A stretch of 64,000 bases of DNA from Kribbella soli (GCF_004331345.1 NZ_SJJZ01000002.1:124001-188000); one strand, 5' to 3'; numbered from the stretch's first letter, positions 50,835 through 60,613 are shown. Notes: generated by a model not told the origin, from the sequence alone. Numbers and translations are program-made.

Positions 50835-52520
50835 ATGGCCAGTGTCAGTGGGCATGCCGGCGTCACCGAGCGCACCTCGACCGCTGCCGAAGTGGGGCGG
50901 CGGCCGCTGGGGCAGGTGATCGGCCGGCTGTTGTCGACGACCGACCACAAGGTGATCGGCCAGTTGTACCTCGTCACGTCGTTCGCGTTCTTCCTGATCG
51001 CCGGCGTGATGGCGCTGCTGATCCGCGCCGAGCTGGCCGAGCCGGGCCTGCAGATCGTGAACGAAGAGGTGTACAACCAGCTCTTCACGATGCACGGCAC
51101 GATCATGCTGCTGCTCTTCGCGACCCCGCTGTTCGTCGGGTTCGCCAACGTCATCATGCCGGTGCAGATCGGGTCGCCGGACGTGGCGTTCCCTCGACTG
51201 AACATGTTCAGCTACTGGCTGTTCCTGTTCGGCGGGTTGATGACGCTCAGCGCGTTCCTGACCCCGGGCGGGGCGGCGGACTTCGGCTGGACGGCGTACG
51301 CGCCGTTGTCGGGCGGGATGCGATCGCCGGGGATCGGGGGAGACCTGTGGATCATGGGTCTGTGGATGGCCGGCCTCGGCACCATCCTCGGCGGCGTCAA
51401 CTTCATCACCACGATCATCACGATGCGCGCGCCGGGTATGACGATGTTCCGGATGCCGATCTTCTGCTGGAACGTCCTGGTCACGTCGATCCTGGTGCTG
51501 ATCGCCTTCCCGATCCTGGCGGCGGCGCTGCTGGTGCTGGAGGCGGACCGCACGTTGGGCGCGCACGTGTTCGACGCGGCGAACGGGGGCGCGCTGCTCT
51601 GGCAGCACCTGTTCTGGTTCTTCGGGCATCCCGAGGTGTACATCATTGCGCTGCCGTTCTTCGGCATCATCACCGAGATCCTGCCCGTGTTCAGCCGCAA
51701 ACCGATCTTCGGGTACTACGGTCTGGTCGCGGCGACCCTCGCGATCGGGGCGTTGTCGATCGCGGTCTGGGCGCACCACATGTTCGTGACGGGCGGGGTG
51801 AATCTGCCGTTCTTCTCGTTCATGACCTTCCTGATCGCCGTGCCGACGGGGGTGAAGTTCTTCAACTGGATCGGCACGATCTGGGGCGGGTCGGTCTCGA
51901 TGGACACGCCGATGCTCTGGTCGGTCGGGTTCCTCGTGACCTTCCTGTTCGGCGGTCTGACCGGGATCATCCTCGCGTCGCCGGCACTGGACTACCAGTT
52001 GAACGACTCGTACTTCGTAGTGGCGCACTTCCACTACGTCGTCTTCGGCACCGTGGTGTTCGCGATGTTCGCCGGGTTCTACTTCTGGTGGCCCAAGCTC
52101 ACCGGGCGGATGCTCGACGAGAAGCTGGGCAAGCTGCACTTCTGGTTGCTGTTCATCGGCTTCCACACCACGTTCCTGGTGCAGCACTGGCTCGGCGTCG
52201 AGGGGATGCCGCGCCGGTACGCCGACTATCGGGGGAACGAGGGCTTCACAGTGCTGCACCAGGTGTCGACGGTCGGCGCGTTCGTCCTCGGGATCTCGAC
52301 GCTGCCGTTCCTCTACAACATCTACAAGTCGCGGCGCACCCCACGGGTAGAGGTTGACGACCCATGGGGCTGGGGCCGCTCGCTCGAGTGGGCGACCAGC
52401 TGCCCACCACCCCGCCACAACTTCGAGAAGCTGCCCCGAATCCGCTCGGAGTCCCCAGCCTTCGACCTCCACCACCCAGACCTCGCCATCACCGACCACC
52501 GAGAAGAGCTCGAGGTCTGA
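50835..52520 (+). CDS. ctaD: Cytochrome c oxidase subunit I
   Basis: A 561-residue heme-copper oxidase subunit with 12 helices. His87 (MHGTIM) is a low-spin heme ligand. [14 protein letters not shown] has the copper-binding His and the Tyr cross-linked to it, HHMF gives the next two copper ligands, and [12 protein letters not shown] contains the heme a3 and a histidines. The A-type D-channel residues ([13 protein letters not shown]) are present. The gene stands alone: no ctaC, ctaE or qcr gene is adjacent, so it may be an extra copy used under other conditions. AGGAG precedes the ATG. Confidence 0.95.
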   Translation: MASVSGHAGVTERTSTAAEVGRRPLGQVIGRLLSTTDHKVIGQLYLVTSFAFFLIAGVMALLIRAELAEPGLQIVNEEVYNQLFTMHGTIMLLLFATPLFVGFANVIMPVQIGSPDVAFPRLNMFSYWLFLFGGLMTLSAFLTPGGAADFGWTAYAPLSGGMRSPGIGGDLWIMGLWMAGLGTILGGVNFITTIITMRAPGMTMFRMPIFCWNVLVTSILVLIAFPILAAALLVLEADRTLGAHVFDAANGGALLWQHLFWFFGHPEVYIIALPFFGIITEILPVFSRKPIFGYYGLVAATLAIGALSIAVWAHHMFVTGGVNLPFFSFMTFLIAVPTGVKFFNWIGTIWGGSVSMDTPMLWSVGFLVTFLFGGLTGIILASPALDYQLNDSYFVVAHFHYVVFGTVVFAMFAGFYFWWPKLTGRMLDEKLGKLHFWLLFIGFHTTFLVQHWLGVEGMPRRYADYRGNEGFTVLHQVSTVGAFVLGISTLPFLYNIYKSRRTPRVEVDDPWGWGRSLEWATSCPPPRHNFEKLPRIRSESPAFDLHHPDLAITDHREELEV

Positions 52521-52676
52521 CCCGTCAACATCCCGTCGGAGCCAAGCCATTCGGTTCCGCGCAGATGGCGGGTTGTTTCACCGCTGCCGTCCTACAACCC
52601 GCCACCGGTCGCACAATCCGCCGGCCGGCAGCCTCAGGTGCACGGTGCGGCGCCTTCCTGAGGTGGCGACGACACC

Positions 52677-52756
52677 CCAGGGGATATCCCTCGCAGTTGT
52701 GGGTTCTCCCCTCGTATACCAACGGAGAAGGCACAACTGCGAGGGATATCCCCTGG
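52677..52756. repeat. Long palindromic element: 25-bp perfect inverted repeat
   Basis: Arms 52677-52701 and 52732-52756 are perfect inverted copies. Each arm contains GGGATATCCC, itself a palindrome. The 30-base centre holds a further stem, TTCTCC (52704-52709) with GGAGAA (52724-52729), leaving a 14-base loop that includes GTATAC. ACACC on the left and GGTGT on the right extend the stem past a two-base bulge. It may be a bidirectional terminator, or a miniature mobile or palindromic repeat. Confidence 0.9.
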
Positions 52757-52789
52757 TGTTGGCGGGGGAGGGGGACCGCCTGAGTGGCG

Positions 52790-52868
52790 TTGGGTGCACG
52801 GGTGCACGGGTGCTCGGTGCTCGGTGCTCGGTGCTGGAGGGCTGGGGGCTCGGGGGCTGGGGGGGGGG
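52790..52868. repeat. Simple sequence repeat with poly-G tract
   Basis: GGGTGCAC occurs twice, GGTGCTC three times, then GGCT-rich units and ten consecutive G. It lies immediately after the XRE stop. Such tracts are prone to replication slippage. No coding role is likely. Confidence 0.75.
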
Positions 52869-52873
52869 CGTCT

Positions 52874-53743
52874 CTAGGGCAGGCGCGCCAGTAGGCGGGT
52901 GAGTTCTTGCTCGGTTTGTTGGGGGGACGGGCTGGTGGAGGCCAGTAGGTCCAGTGCCTGGGTGTAGGCCTCGACGTCGTCGCGTTTGTCCAGGTAGAGC
53001 GCGCTGGTCAGATGTTCCAGATAGACGATGTCGGGCAGGTCGCGCTGCGGGAACCGGAGGAGGCTGAAGGCGCCCCCGGTCGCGGCATGGCCGGAGCTTT
53101 CGAGGGGGATGATCTGCACGGTCACGTTCGGGCGGGTGACCGCTTCGCGGAGCGCGCCGAGCTGGCTGCGCAGTACGTCGGTGCCGCCGATCGGCCGGTG
53201 CAGCACGGCCTCCTCGATGACTGCCCAAAGTTTGAGCGGCGGCTCGCGGTCCAGCACCCGTTGCCGTCGGGTGCGCAGTGCGACGACTCGCTCGATCTCG
53301 CTGTCGGTCCGGGCTCCGCCGGGCGTGAGTTGCGCGACGGCGCGCGCGTAGTCCGCGGTCTGCAGGAGGCCGGGCACGAACTGGATCTCGTACGTCCGGA
53401 TCAGTTCGGCGGTCGCTTCGAGCCCGAGATACGAGTCGAACCACTCGGGCGTGACGTCGCCGTACCGATGCCACCAGCCCGGGTCGTTGGCCTCGCGGGC
53501 GAGCTGCAGCAGCCGATCGCGCTCGCGGGCGTCCTGCACGCCGTACAACGTCAGCAGGTCGGACACGTCGCGCTCCTTGAACCCGACCCGGCCGAGCTCG
53601 AGACGGCTGATCTTCGACTCCGAGGAGCGGATCGCCCAGCCGGCATCGGTGCGAGTGACGCCGGCGCGCTCACGCAGCTCCCGCAGATGACTCCCGAGCA
53701 TCATCCGCAACGCCGTCGGCCCCACCACACCTCGCCCCGCCAT
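52874..53743 (-). CDS. XRE-family HTH regulator with DUF5753-like C-terminal domain
   Basis: A 289-residue actinobacterial regulator. LGSHLRELRERAGVTRTDAGWAI and SSESKISRLELGR form the HTH (about 16-50). GWWHRYGDVTPEWFDSYLGLE begins the DUF5753 region, with FVPGLLQTADYARAV typical. These proteins usually pair with small DUF397 proteins; none is adjacent here. The downstream side is the repeat-rich gap. Confidence 0.9.
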   Translation of the reverse strand: MAGRGVVGPTALRMMLGSHLRELRERAGVTRTDAGWAIRSSESKISRLELGRVGFKERDVSDLLTLYGVQDARERDRLLQLAREANDPGWWHRYGDVTPEWFDSYLGLEATAELIRTYEIQFVPGLLQTADYARAVAQLTPGGARTDSEIERVVALRTRRQRVLDREPPLKLWAVIEEAVLHRPIGGTDVLRSQLGALREAVTRPNVTVQIIPLESSGHAATGGAFSLLRFPQRDLPDIVYLEHLTSALYLDKRDDVEAYTQALDLLASTSPSPQQTEQELTRLLARLP

Positions 53744-53787
53744 AAAGCGAGTCTACATCATTATCGAACAGATGTTCCCATGCAATC

Positions 53788-54372
53788 TCAGCTCACTCTG
53801 GTGCCCACGAGCAGTGAGTTCTGGAGGTCCGGCAGGACCACTTCGGCCGCTACCAGCCTCGGATCGCCGAAGAAGAACTGCCGCTTCGGATCGTGTTCCC
53901 GGTACGGCGAATCGGCCGGCAGCGCGTCCACTGGCGTCACGTCGTCGTTCACCAGCCGGCCGCCGATCCGCAGCAGGTCGACGATCCCGGCGGGCTGATT
54001 GCCGCCGTCCGCGAAGAGCAGATCGAACGGCGCCCGCCGCGCCAACTCGTGGAACGAGTCCCCGTGCACGACCTCGACTCGCGGCTCGTCCGCGAAAACG
54101 CCCCGAGCCGCAACGACCCGCTTGTCGTCCAGCTCGACCGTCACCAAACGGCGGTCGACCGGCATCGCCGACGCCATCCACGCCGCTCCGTAGCCGACGC
54201 CAGTTCCCGCCTCGCCGATCAGTCCGCCGCTGCACCCAGCCGCCAGCACGGCCAGAAATCGGCCGACGGCAGGCAGGCAACAGGACGGTCCGGTTCCTTC
54301 CCGCCGTAGCGGCATCCGCACAGCAATGGCCGCGTCCTGGGCTCGCTGTACGAGCGAGGGCAGGTCGGCCAT
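53788..54372 (-). CDS. O-methyltransferase-like SAM-dependent enzyme
   Basis: A 194-residue protein. GGLIGEAGTGVGYGAAWMAS is motif I, LVTVELDDKRVV the ribose-binding acidic strand, and EVVHGDSFHEL and FDLLFADGGNQ the next motifs, of the catechol-OMT/TrmR-like group. Substrate unknown. It begins seven bases after the next gene's stop on the same strand, so it is the last of a three-gene set with the methyltransferase and ligase genes. Confidence 0.82.
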   Translation of the reverse strand: MADLPSLVQRAQDAAIAVRMPLRREGTGPSCCLPAVGRFLAVLAAGCSGGLIGEAGTGVGYGAAWMASAMPVDRRLVTVELDDKRVVAARGVFADEPRVEVVHGDSFHELARRAPFDLLFADGGNQPAGIVDLLRIGGRLVNDDVTPVDALPADSPYREHDPKRQFFFGDPRLVAAEVVLPDLQNSLLVGTRVS

Positions 54373-54378
54373 GAGCTC

Positions 54379-55053
54379 TCAGTCGCGCAGGTACTCGGCC
54401 CGCCACCGGAGGACGTTTGCGTCAGCCGGGCTGGGGGACTGGCTGAGTTCGATGAGCCGGAGATCCGCGGTGGCGAACGACTTGACGGTCGCGCGGGTGA
54501 GCGGCCAGGGCGGACCCTGGATGTCCTCGTCGGGCTGGTCGTCCGGCCGGGCGGCGGCGATGACCAGCAGGGTGCCGCCGGGGGCCACGAACTCCGCGAC
54601 GTGCTTGACAGCCTCGGGCTGTAGCGCGATCGGGAGCGCCTGCACGGTGTAGATCTCCACCACGAGATCGAACGCGTGGTGCCAGTCGGGCGGCGGCGCG
54701 AGCAGATCGGCGACGCGATAGTGCGCCTTCGAGTCCGGGTGATTGCGGTGCGCGGTCTCGATCGCGCTGGGGGAGATGTCGAACGCGGTTGTGTCGTACC
54801 CGCGGTCGGCGATCAGCTCGGCGTCCCACCCGGTGCCTGCGCCGACGATCAGCGCCGTCTTGTCCGCACCGTCAGGCACGGACTCCTGGACCCACTCGGC
54901 CAGCAACTGGTGCGCCGTACCGCGGTCCCACGGGACGACCGCGGATCCCTCGGCAGCTGCGGCGTACAGGTTCTCGAACCAGCCGGTCGGGTCGTCCCGT
55001 TCGAGTGACTCGCTCGCGATCCGCCGCGACACGACATCCGGGTCTTCACTCAT
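54379..55053 (-). CDS. TPMT-like SAM-dependent methyltransferase
   Basis: A 224-residue methyltransferase. TGWFENLYAAAAEGSAVVPWD at the N-terminus is the thiopurine-methyltransferase-like active-site cover. ALIVGAGTGWDAELIA is motif I, TTAFDISPSAIETA binds ribose, and DLVVEIYTVQALP is motif IV. Its ATG lies within the last eight bases of the ligase gene, so translation is coupled. Confidence 0.83.
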   Translation of the reverse strand: MSEDPDVVSRRIASESLERDDPTGWFENLYAAAAEGSAVVPWDRGTAHQLLAEWVQESVPDGADKTALIVGAGTGWDAELIADRGYDTTAFDISPSAIETAHRNHPDSKAHYRVADLLAPPPDWHHAFDLVVEIYTVQALPIALQPEAVKHVAEFVAPGGTLLVIAAARPDDQPDEDIQGPPWPLTRATVKSFATADLRLIELSQSPSPADANVLRWRAEYLRD

Positions 55054-56602
55054 CGCCCACACTCTCTTCTGCAGTACCGGGTCCGAGGTGAATCTCGCGC
55101 ACCGTCTGCACGGTATCAACGTCGGCAGGCCGCTTGTCCTCGCGATACCGGATCACCCGGGCGAACCGCAGCGCCATCCCGGCCGGATACCGCGGCGAGG
55201 TCTGTACGCCGTCGAACGCGATCTCCACCACCACCTCCGGCCGGAGATAGACGGCCCAGTCGTCCCGTCGTACGGCGAGCTCCTGGAACCGCTCCGTCTG
55301 CCACCGCAGCAGCTCGTCCGTCAGGCCCTTGAACGTCTTCCCGAGCATCACGAACTCGCCGGTCTCCTCGTCCCGCGCGCCCAGATGCAGGTTCGACAAC
55401 CAGCCCGTCCGTCGCCCGTGACCCCACTCCGCTGCCAGCACGAGCAAGTCGAGCGTGTGCGTCTGCTTGACCTTGACCCATCCCGAACCGCGGCGGCCGG
55501 CCTCGTACGGCACGGTCAGCGACTTCACCACCACACCCTCGTGCCCGCGGCGCACCGCCTCCGCGAAGAACGCCTGACCGGCGTCCGCGTCATCGGTGAC
55601 GAGCCGCGGCACCCGCCGCTCCTCAGGCACCAGCTTCGCCAGCCACTCCTGTCGCGTGGCCCCGTCGAGCCCGAGCAGATCCTCGCCGTCCTGATGCAGG
55701 ATGTCGAAGAAGTACGGCGTCAGCGGCACCGACTCCGGCCCTGTCGCAGCCCGGGTCGCGGTGCGTGACCCGGTCACCTGGAACGGCTCGGGTCGCCCGT
55801 CGGCCCGCAACGCGATGAGCTCGCCGTCGAGTACGACCTGAGGTGCATCGAGCGCGAGTACGGCGGTCACCACCTCAGGAACCCGCGTGGTGATGTCGTC
55901 CAGCGTCCGCGTGTAGACGACGACCTTGTCGCCGTCGCGGTGTGCCTGGATCCGGATGCCGTCGAGCTTCCACTCAAGCGCGGCCGGCGTACCGGTCTTC
56001 TCCAACGCCTCCGCGACACTGGTCGCCGACTGCGCGAGCATCGGCTGCACTCCGCGGCCGACCTCGAGCCCGAACTGCGCGAGCCCCGCCTCGCCCTCGG
56101 TCAGTACGGCGACTGCGACCGGAGCAGCCGCCCCGCGCAACATCGCCGCCGCACGGATCTTGTCCAGCGGAATGCCCGTCGCCCGCGCGACCGCATCCGC
56201 CATCACACCGTCGAGCGCACCCTGGCGCAGCTCTCCACCGACGAGCAGCCGCAGGAACTGCTGCTCGTCCGCTGTCGCCCGCCCGAACAGCCCGTCCACG
56301 GTCGCCCGTCGGCGAGCCTGCACGCCGGTTCCAGACATCTCCGCCAGCTCCGCGAACGTGGCGTCGACCTCCTCGACCGTCACCGTCGGCTCGGCGGCCG
56401 GATCCGGCGCGTCCATCAGAGTCCGCCAGCCCACCCCGGTGCGGCGCTGCCGCAGCTCGCCCGACAGGTACGTCACGACGATCTCGATCTCGGCCGGCTC
56501 GGTGGCCTTCGACAGCAAGCCGGCGATGAACTCGGCCTTCTTCAGCCGCGACCGGGTCCCGGCCAGCGCGGCCGACGTCTCGACCACCTCGGTGAGCAAC
56601 AT
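55046..56602 (-). CDS. ATP-dependent DNA ligase (LigB-type)
   Basis: A 518-residue ligase. The N-terminal helical DNA-binding domain (about 1-190) precedes the adenylation domain with catalytic Lys212 in EWKLDGIR. VLDGELIAL is motif III, GHEGVVVKS motif IV and GWVKVKQTHTLDL motif V. The OB-fold domain follows. It joins DNA ends using ATP and is distinct from the essential NAD-dependent LigA. Start at 56602 (MLLTEVVETS) fits the family; a TTG at 56620 would add six residues. It leads the set with two methyltransferase genes. Confidence 0.93.
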   Translation of the reverse strand: MLLTEVVETSAALAGTRSRLKKAEFIAGLLSKATEPAEIEIVVTYLSGELRQRRTGVGWRTLMDAPDPAAEPTVTVEEVDATFAELAEMSGTGVQARRRATVDGLFGRATADEQQFLRLLVGGELRQGALDGVMADAVARATGIPLDKIRAAAMLRGAAAPVAVAVLTEGEAGLAQFGLEVGRGVQPMLAQSATSVAEALEKTGTPAALEWKLDGIRIQAHRDGDKVVVYTRTLDDITTRVPEVVTAVLALDAPQVVLDGELIALRADGRPEPFQVTGSRTATRAATGPESVPLTPYFFDILHQDGEDLLGLDGATRQEWLAKLVPEERRVPRLVTDDADAGQAFFAEAVRRGHEGVVVKSLTVPYEAGRRGSGWVKVKQTHTLDLLVLAAEWGHGRRTGWLSNLHLGARDEETGEFVMLGKTFKGLTDELLRWQTERFQELAVRRDDWAVYLRPEVVVEIAFDGVQTSPRYPAGMALRFARVIRYREDKRPADVDTVQTVREIHLGPGTAEESVGDE

Positions 56603-56665
56603 GCTCCAAGTGTCACTCAACCCACCGACAGTCCCGGTGAAGCCGCTGCGGACCCGGACCTGGCG

Positions 56666-57634
56666 TCAGGGCGCCGGCGGCAGGTCGTCCAGGAAGTCTG
56701 CGGGCGGTGTGAAGAACAGGCAGCCGGTGACCGCGGTGGAGAAGTCGAGCAGCCGGTCGTGGTTGCCCTCGGGCACCCCGATGAACATCCGCCGCAGCAT
56801 CAGCTCGGTCACCGCCGGCGTCTTGGCATACCCGATGAAGTAGGTGCCGAACTCCTGCGTGCCGATGGTGCCGAACGGCATGTTGTCGCGCAGGATCTGC
56901 AGCTCGTTGCCGTCCTCGTCCTCGATCACATTGAGCACGATGTGCGCGTTGCCGGGCTTCTTGGCGTCGTCGAGCTCGATGTCGTCGAGCTTGGTCCGGC
57001 CGACGGCGAGCTCCTGCTGCTCGACGGTCAGCGCGTTCCAGGCCTTCAGGTCGTGCAGGTACTTCTGCACGATCACGTAGCTGCCGCCGCGGAAGTCCGG
57101 GTCCTCGTCGCCGATCAGTACGGCGGCGTGCGCCTCGCTGCCGGTCGGGTTCTCGGTGCCGTCGACGAAGCCGAGCAGGTCGCGCATCTCGAAGTACTTG
57201 AAGCCGTGCACCTCGTCGACGACCGTCGCGGCGCCGTCGAGCACGTTCATGATCTGACCGGCCAGCTCGAAGCACTGGTCCTGGTGCGCGGCCCGGATGT
57301 GGAAGAGCAGATCGCCCGCGGTCGACGGCGCGTGGTGTGTTGCGCCCTTGAGTTCGACGAACGGGTGCAGCTCGGCGGGGCGCGGACCGCTGAACAGGCG
57401 GTCCCAGACGTCCGAGCCGATGCTGGTGACGCAGGAGAGGTTGCCGTCCGGCACGCGGAACCCGACCGAACGCACCAGACCGCTCAGCCGCTCCAGCAGA
57501 TCCCGGGTCCGGTCCTCGCCGCCCGGTTCTACCTGGACGACCAGGAAGATGGCGGAACCGCTCAACGGCATCAGCACGGACTGCGGCAAGGCGTCCGTCT
57601 GCCGGTCGGCCGCCGGCGTCGATTCAGTAACCAT
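56666..57634 (-). CDS. Dye-decolourising peroxidase (DyP, class B)
   Basis: A 322-residue heme peroxidase. GFVDGTENP (155-163) is the G-x-x-D-G motif with distal Asp158. His231 (GNAHIVL) is the likely proximal heme ligand, and Arg249 (ILRDNMPFG) the distal Arg. It lacks a Tat signal, as is usual in class B, and I see no encapsulin-targeting tail at its C-terminus nor an encapsulin gene nearby. It oxidises dyes and lignin-like phenolics with hydrogen peroxide. Confidence 0.94.
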   Translation of the reverse strand: MVTESTPAADRQTDALPQSVLMPLSGSAIFLVVQVEPGGEDRTRDLLERLSGLVRSVGFRVPDGNLSCVTSIGSDVWDRLFSGPRPAELHPFVELKGATHHAPSTAGDLLFHIRAAHQDQCFELAGQIMNVLDGAATVVDEVHGFKYFEMRDLLGFVDGTENPTGSEAHAAVLIGDEDPDFRGGSYVIVQKYLHDLKAWNALTVEQQELAVGRTKLDDIELDDAKKPGNAHIVLNVIEDEDGNELQILRDNMPFGTIGTQEFGTYFIGYAKTPAVTELMLRRMFIGVPEGNHDRLLDFSTAVTGCLFFTPPADFLDDLPPAP

Positions 57635-57680
57635 CGCGTTCTCCCTCCGTCCAGTTGGCCCGACCTTCTAGAGTCCAGTC

Positions 57681-58802
57681 ATGGACCCGCAGCAGCCCGG
57701 GCCGTCTCCGCAACCGGGCCCATACTCCCAGCCGGGGCAGCCACCGCCACCGCCGCCCCACCCCGGCCCATACCCACCGCAATACCCACCGCCGTATCAA
57801 CAGCCGTACGGCGCCTACGGGTCGCCGCCCGTGTCTCGCGAGCCGCGGACAGTCGCCGCACCTGCAGGTACGCCGTACCACCGGCTCGCCCGTACGTCGA
57901 AGCACGCCTGGTGGCGGCCCTTCGTCGGAACCCTCCTGCTCGGCCTCTTCGCGTTCGTCCTGACCTCGCTGCTCGTCGTGATCTGGGTGATCGCGCACCG
58001 GATCCTGGCCGGACCGTTCCCGACGCCGAGCGGCACGGACATCTTCCCGAGCGACACCGAGAACCTCGCCGTGACGCTGGTGATGCTCGGCGTGCTGACG
58101 CCGGTCGTAGGCCTCGTCGCGTGGCTGGTCCAACGGCGGCCGTTCTGGAGCGTCGCCTCCGTGCTGAACCGGATCCGCTGGCGCTGGCTGCTGTGGTGCT
58201 GCCTGCCCGCGTTCGGCTACGTCGCTCTCTCGTTCGCGATGGGCGTGCTGGTCGACGCGGTGTTTCCGGCCGACGACTCGATCGGGACGGTCGGCGGCGA
58301 CTGGATCGGCTTCGGCGCGTTCGTCGTACCGGCGCTGGTGATCCTGCTCCTGGTGCCGTTCCAGTCGGCGGCCGAGGAGTTCGTGTTCCGCGGCTGGCTG
58401 ATCCAGGCGGTCGGCGCCTACGGACCGGACGACCCGAACGGGCGGGCGCGCTGGTTGCGGACGCTGTTCCGTTCGCCGTGGCCGGGGATCGTCGTCGGCG
58501 GCGTCGCCTTCGCGTCGGCCCACGGGTACAGCAGTTGGGCGATGGTGGACATCTTCGTGTTCGCGGTGGTGGTCGGCTGGCTGACCGTCCGGACCGGAGG
58601 GCTGGAGGCCGCCATCGCGCTGCACGTGCTGAACAACCTCATCGCCTTCCTGTTGCCGGCGGCAACAGGACAAGGCGATCAGTGGGACGTGCAAGGAAGC
58701 GCCCCGTGGACCCTGTTCGTCGCGGACATCCCGTGCCTGGCGTTCTACGCGATCGCCGTCACCTGGCTGGCACGCCGGCAGGAGATCCGCCGGCTGAGCT
58801 GA
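57681..58802 (+). CDS. CPBP-family intramembrane metalloprotease with proline-rich N-terminus
   Basis: A 373-residue protein. Residues 1-55 are Pro/Gln/Tyr-rich and disordered. About eight helices follow. The glutamate-rich motif is Glu232-Glu233-FVF-Arg237. SAHGYSSW and HVLNN give the later metal-binding His and Asn. CPBP/CAAX proteases cleave membrane-bound substrates; the target is unknown. Divergent from DyP with 46 bases between them. Confidence 0.88.
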   Translation: MDPQQPGPSPQPGPYSQPGQPPPPPPHPGPYPPQYPPPYQQPYGAYGSPPVSREPRTVAAPAGTPYHRLARTSKHAWWRPFVGTLLLGLFAFVLTSLLVVIWVIAHRILAGPFPTPSGTDIFPSDTENLAVTLVMLGVLTPVVGLVAWLVQRRPFWSVASVLNRIRWRWLLWCCLPAFGYVALSFAMGVLVDAVFPADDSIGTVGGDWIGFGAFVVPALVILLLVPFQSAAEEFVFRGWLIQAVGAYGPDDPNGRARWLRTLFRSPWPGIVVGGVAFASAHGYSSWAMVDIFVFAVVVGWLTVRTGGLEAAIALHVLNNLIAFLLPAATGQGDQWDVQGSAPWTLFVADIPCLAFYAIAVTWLARRQEIRRLS

Positions 58803-58846
58803 AAAGCAGCTGAGAACTGTCGGTCCGCTCTGGCAGGCTTTGCCGG

Positions 58847-59563
58847 GTGATGAACGCGAAGATCGAGGCCGTCCTGTTCGACTGGGGCGGCACGCTGGCA
58901 ACCTGGCACGACATTTCTCTGCACGAGACATGGCGGGCCGTGTCCGTGCTGCTCGACCACGACAACGCCGATGAGTTGGCGGCCCGGCTGGTCGCGGCCG
59001 AGGGCTCCGTCTGGCGGCGCTCGCGCGACGAGCACCGCAGCAGCACCTTGGAGGAGGTGTGCGCGCTGGCTGAGGTCGTGATGACGCCCGCGGCGCTGGC
59101 GGAGTACGAGCGGCAGTGGGAACCGCACACCGAGTTGGAGCCGGACGCGGTCGACACGCTGCAGGCACTCCGGGACCGCGGTCTGAAGGTCGGCGTCCTG
59201 TCGAACACGATCTGGCCGCGTCGGCGGCACGAGGAGGTCTTCGCGCGCGACGGCGTACTCGACCTGCTCGACGGAGCCGTCTACACCAGCGAGATCGAGC
59301 ACACCAAGCCGCACCCGGAGGCGTTCCTGGCCGCGATGCAGGCGGTCGGGGTGTCCGAGCCGTCCCGGTGCCTGTTCGTCGGCGACCGGCTGTTCGACGA
59401 CGTCTGGGGCGCGCAGAATGTCGGGATGCGCGCGGCGCACCTGCCGCACAGCGCGATCCCGATGGAGCAGATCGGGCACACGGAAGGTACGCCGGACGCA
59501 ACCGTCCAGCGCCTGTCCGAGCTGCCCCCACTGATCGACTCCTGGAACGAAGCAGCGGCCTAA
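58847..59563 (+). CDS. HAD-superfamily hydrolase
   Basis: A 238-residue HAD protein. Motif I is FDWGGTL with nucleophile Asp12; the usual second Asp is Gly14, as in a known actinobacterial subgroup, which may lower or change phosphatase activity. GVLSNT is motif II, Lys in EIEHTKPHPEAF motif III, and FVGDRLFDDVWGAQNVGM motif IV. Starts are GTG 58847 or ATG 58850. It follows the CPBP gene after 44 bases. Confidence 0.86.
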   Translation: MMNAKIEAVLFDWGGTLATWHDISLHETWRAVSVLLDHDNADELAARLVAAEGSVWRRSRDEHRSSTLEEVCALAEVVMTPAALAEYERQWEPHTELEPDAVDTLQALRDRGLKVGVLSNTIWPRRRHEEVFARDGVLDLLDGAVYTSEIEHTKPHPEAFLAAMQAVGVSEPSRCLFVGDRLFDDVWGAQNVGMRAAHLPHSAIPMEQIGHTEGTPDATVQRLSELPPLIDSWNEAAA

Positions 59564-59677
59564 CCGGTCCCGCGGGGACCTCTAACGTCACGTCCGCGAC
59601 GCGCTACGGCTAGCGACCGGACACCCGACCTGGTTAACGTCCAACCTCCTTGCAAACCGCCCTTGGAGGTTTTTGAC

Positions 59678-60595
59678 ATGCTCACCACGCGCCGTCGGCT
59701 CGCCGCGCTTGTCGCGGCGGCCGTCGCCGGCCTGACGCTCACCAGCGGTGTGTCGCAGGCCGCCCCGTCCTCGGACGAGGCCACCACCGCCCCCACGAGC
59801 ACCGCGACCGCAGGCCCGCTGCACGTGATGTCGTACAACCTGCGGTACGCCAGCAACACCCCGCCGAACACCTGGGCGGACCGGCGACCGGTGATGCGGG
59901 AGCAGTTGCGGCAGGCCCGCCCGCAGCTCATCGGCACGCAGGAAGGCCTGTACTCCCAGCTCCAGGACATCTCCTCCGACCTCGGCCCGGCGTACGACTC
60001 GATCGGGCTGGGGCGGGAGGGCGGCAGCAAGGGGGAGTTCATGATGATCTTCTTCGACCAGCGCCGCCTGCAGCCGCTCGAGTACGACCACTTCTGGCTG
60101 TCGGACACCCCGGACGTGATCGGGTCCCAGACCTGGGGCGGCTGCTGCCCGCGGATGGTGACGTGGGTCCGCTTCAAGGACAAGGCGACGTCGAAGGAGT
60201 TCTACGCGGTCAACACGCACCTCGAGGCGTACGACGCGACGGCGCGCTCCAAGTCCGCGGACCTGATCCTGCAGCGGATCGCCGGCTTCGACCCCGCACT
60301 GCCGGTGATCCTCACGGCGGACTACAACGAGGCCGCCAAGCCGGGGCTGACGGTGTACGACAAGCTCGTGACCAGCGGGAAGTTCGCCGACAGCTGGGTG
60401 ACGGCCGAGCGCCGCAGCGCGCTGTACGCGACGTTCCACGGGTACAAGCCGCTGACGCCGAACGGGGACCGGATCGACTGGATCCTCACCACCCCGGGGT
60501 TGCGCGTCTCGAAGGCGAACATCAACACGTTCAGCAAGGACGGTCAGTTCCCCAGTGACCACCTTCCGGTGGAGTCCTGGATCCACCTGGGCTGA
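59678..60595 (+). CDS. Secreted endonuclease/exonuclease/phosphatase-family protein
   Basis: A 305-residue exported protein. LTTRRRLAALVAAAVAGLTL is the signal peptide, cleaved near SQAAP. The EEP domain has HVMSYNLRYAS (Asn and acidic motif), IGTQEGL with the catalytic Glu, VNTHLEAYD, LTADYNEAA (in place of the usual GDFN), RIDWIL and SDHLPV at the end. Substrates range from DNA to sphingomyelin and phosphoinositides. The ATG at 59678 follows GGAGGT. A strong terminator follows the stop. Confidence 0.9.
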   Translation: MLTTRRRLAALVAAAVAGLTLTSGVSQAAPSSDEATTAPTSTATAGPLHVMSYNLRYASNTPPNTWADRRPVMREQLRQARPQLIGTQEGLYSQLQDISSDLGPAYDSIGLGREGGSKGEFMMIFFDQRRLQPLEYDHFWLSDTPDVIGSQTWGGCCPRMVTWVRFKDKATSKEFYAVNTHLEAYDATARSKSADLILQRIAGFDPALPVILTADYNEAAKPGLTVYDKLVTSGKFADSWVTAERRSALYATFHGYKPLTPNGDRIDWILTTPGLRVSKANINTFSKDGQFPSDHLPVESWIHLG

Positions 60596-60613
60596 CCTCC
60601 GGCCGGCAACCGA

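Larger units (their letters stand above)
52521..52873. other. Gene-free gap with long inverted repeat and simple repeats
   Basis: 353 bases between the convergent ctaD and XRE genes. I find no plausible gene. It holds a 25-bp perfect inverted repeat (52677-52756) and a GGTGC-type simple repeat ending in a ten-guanine run (52790-52868), each listed separately. Confidence 0.7.
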
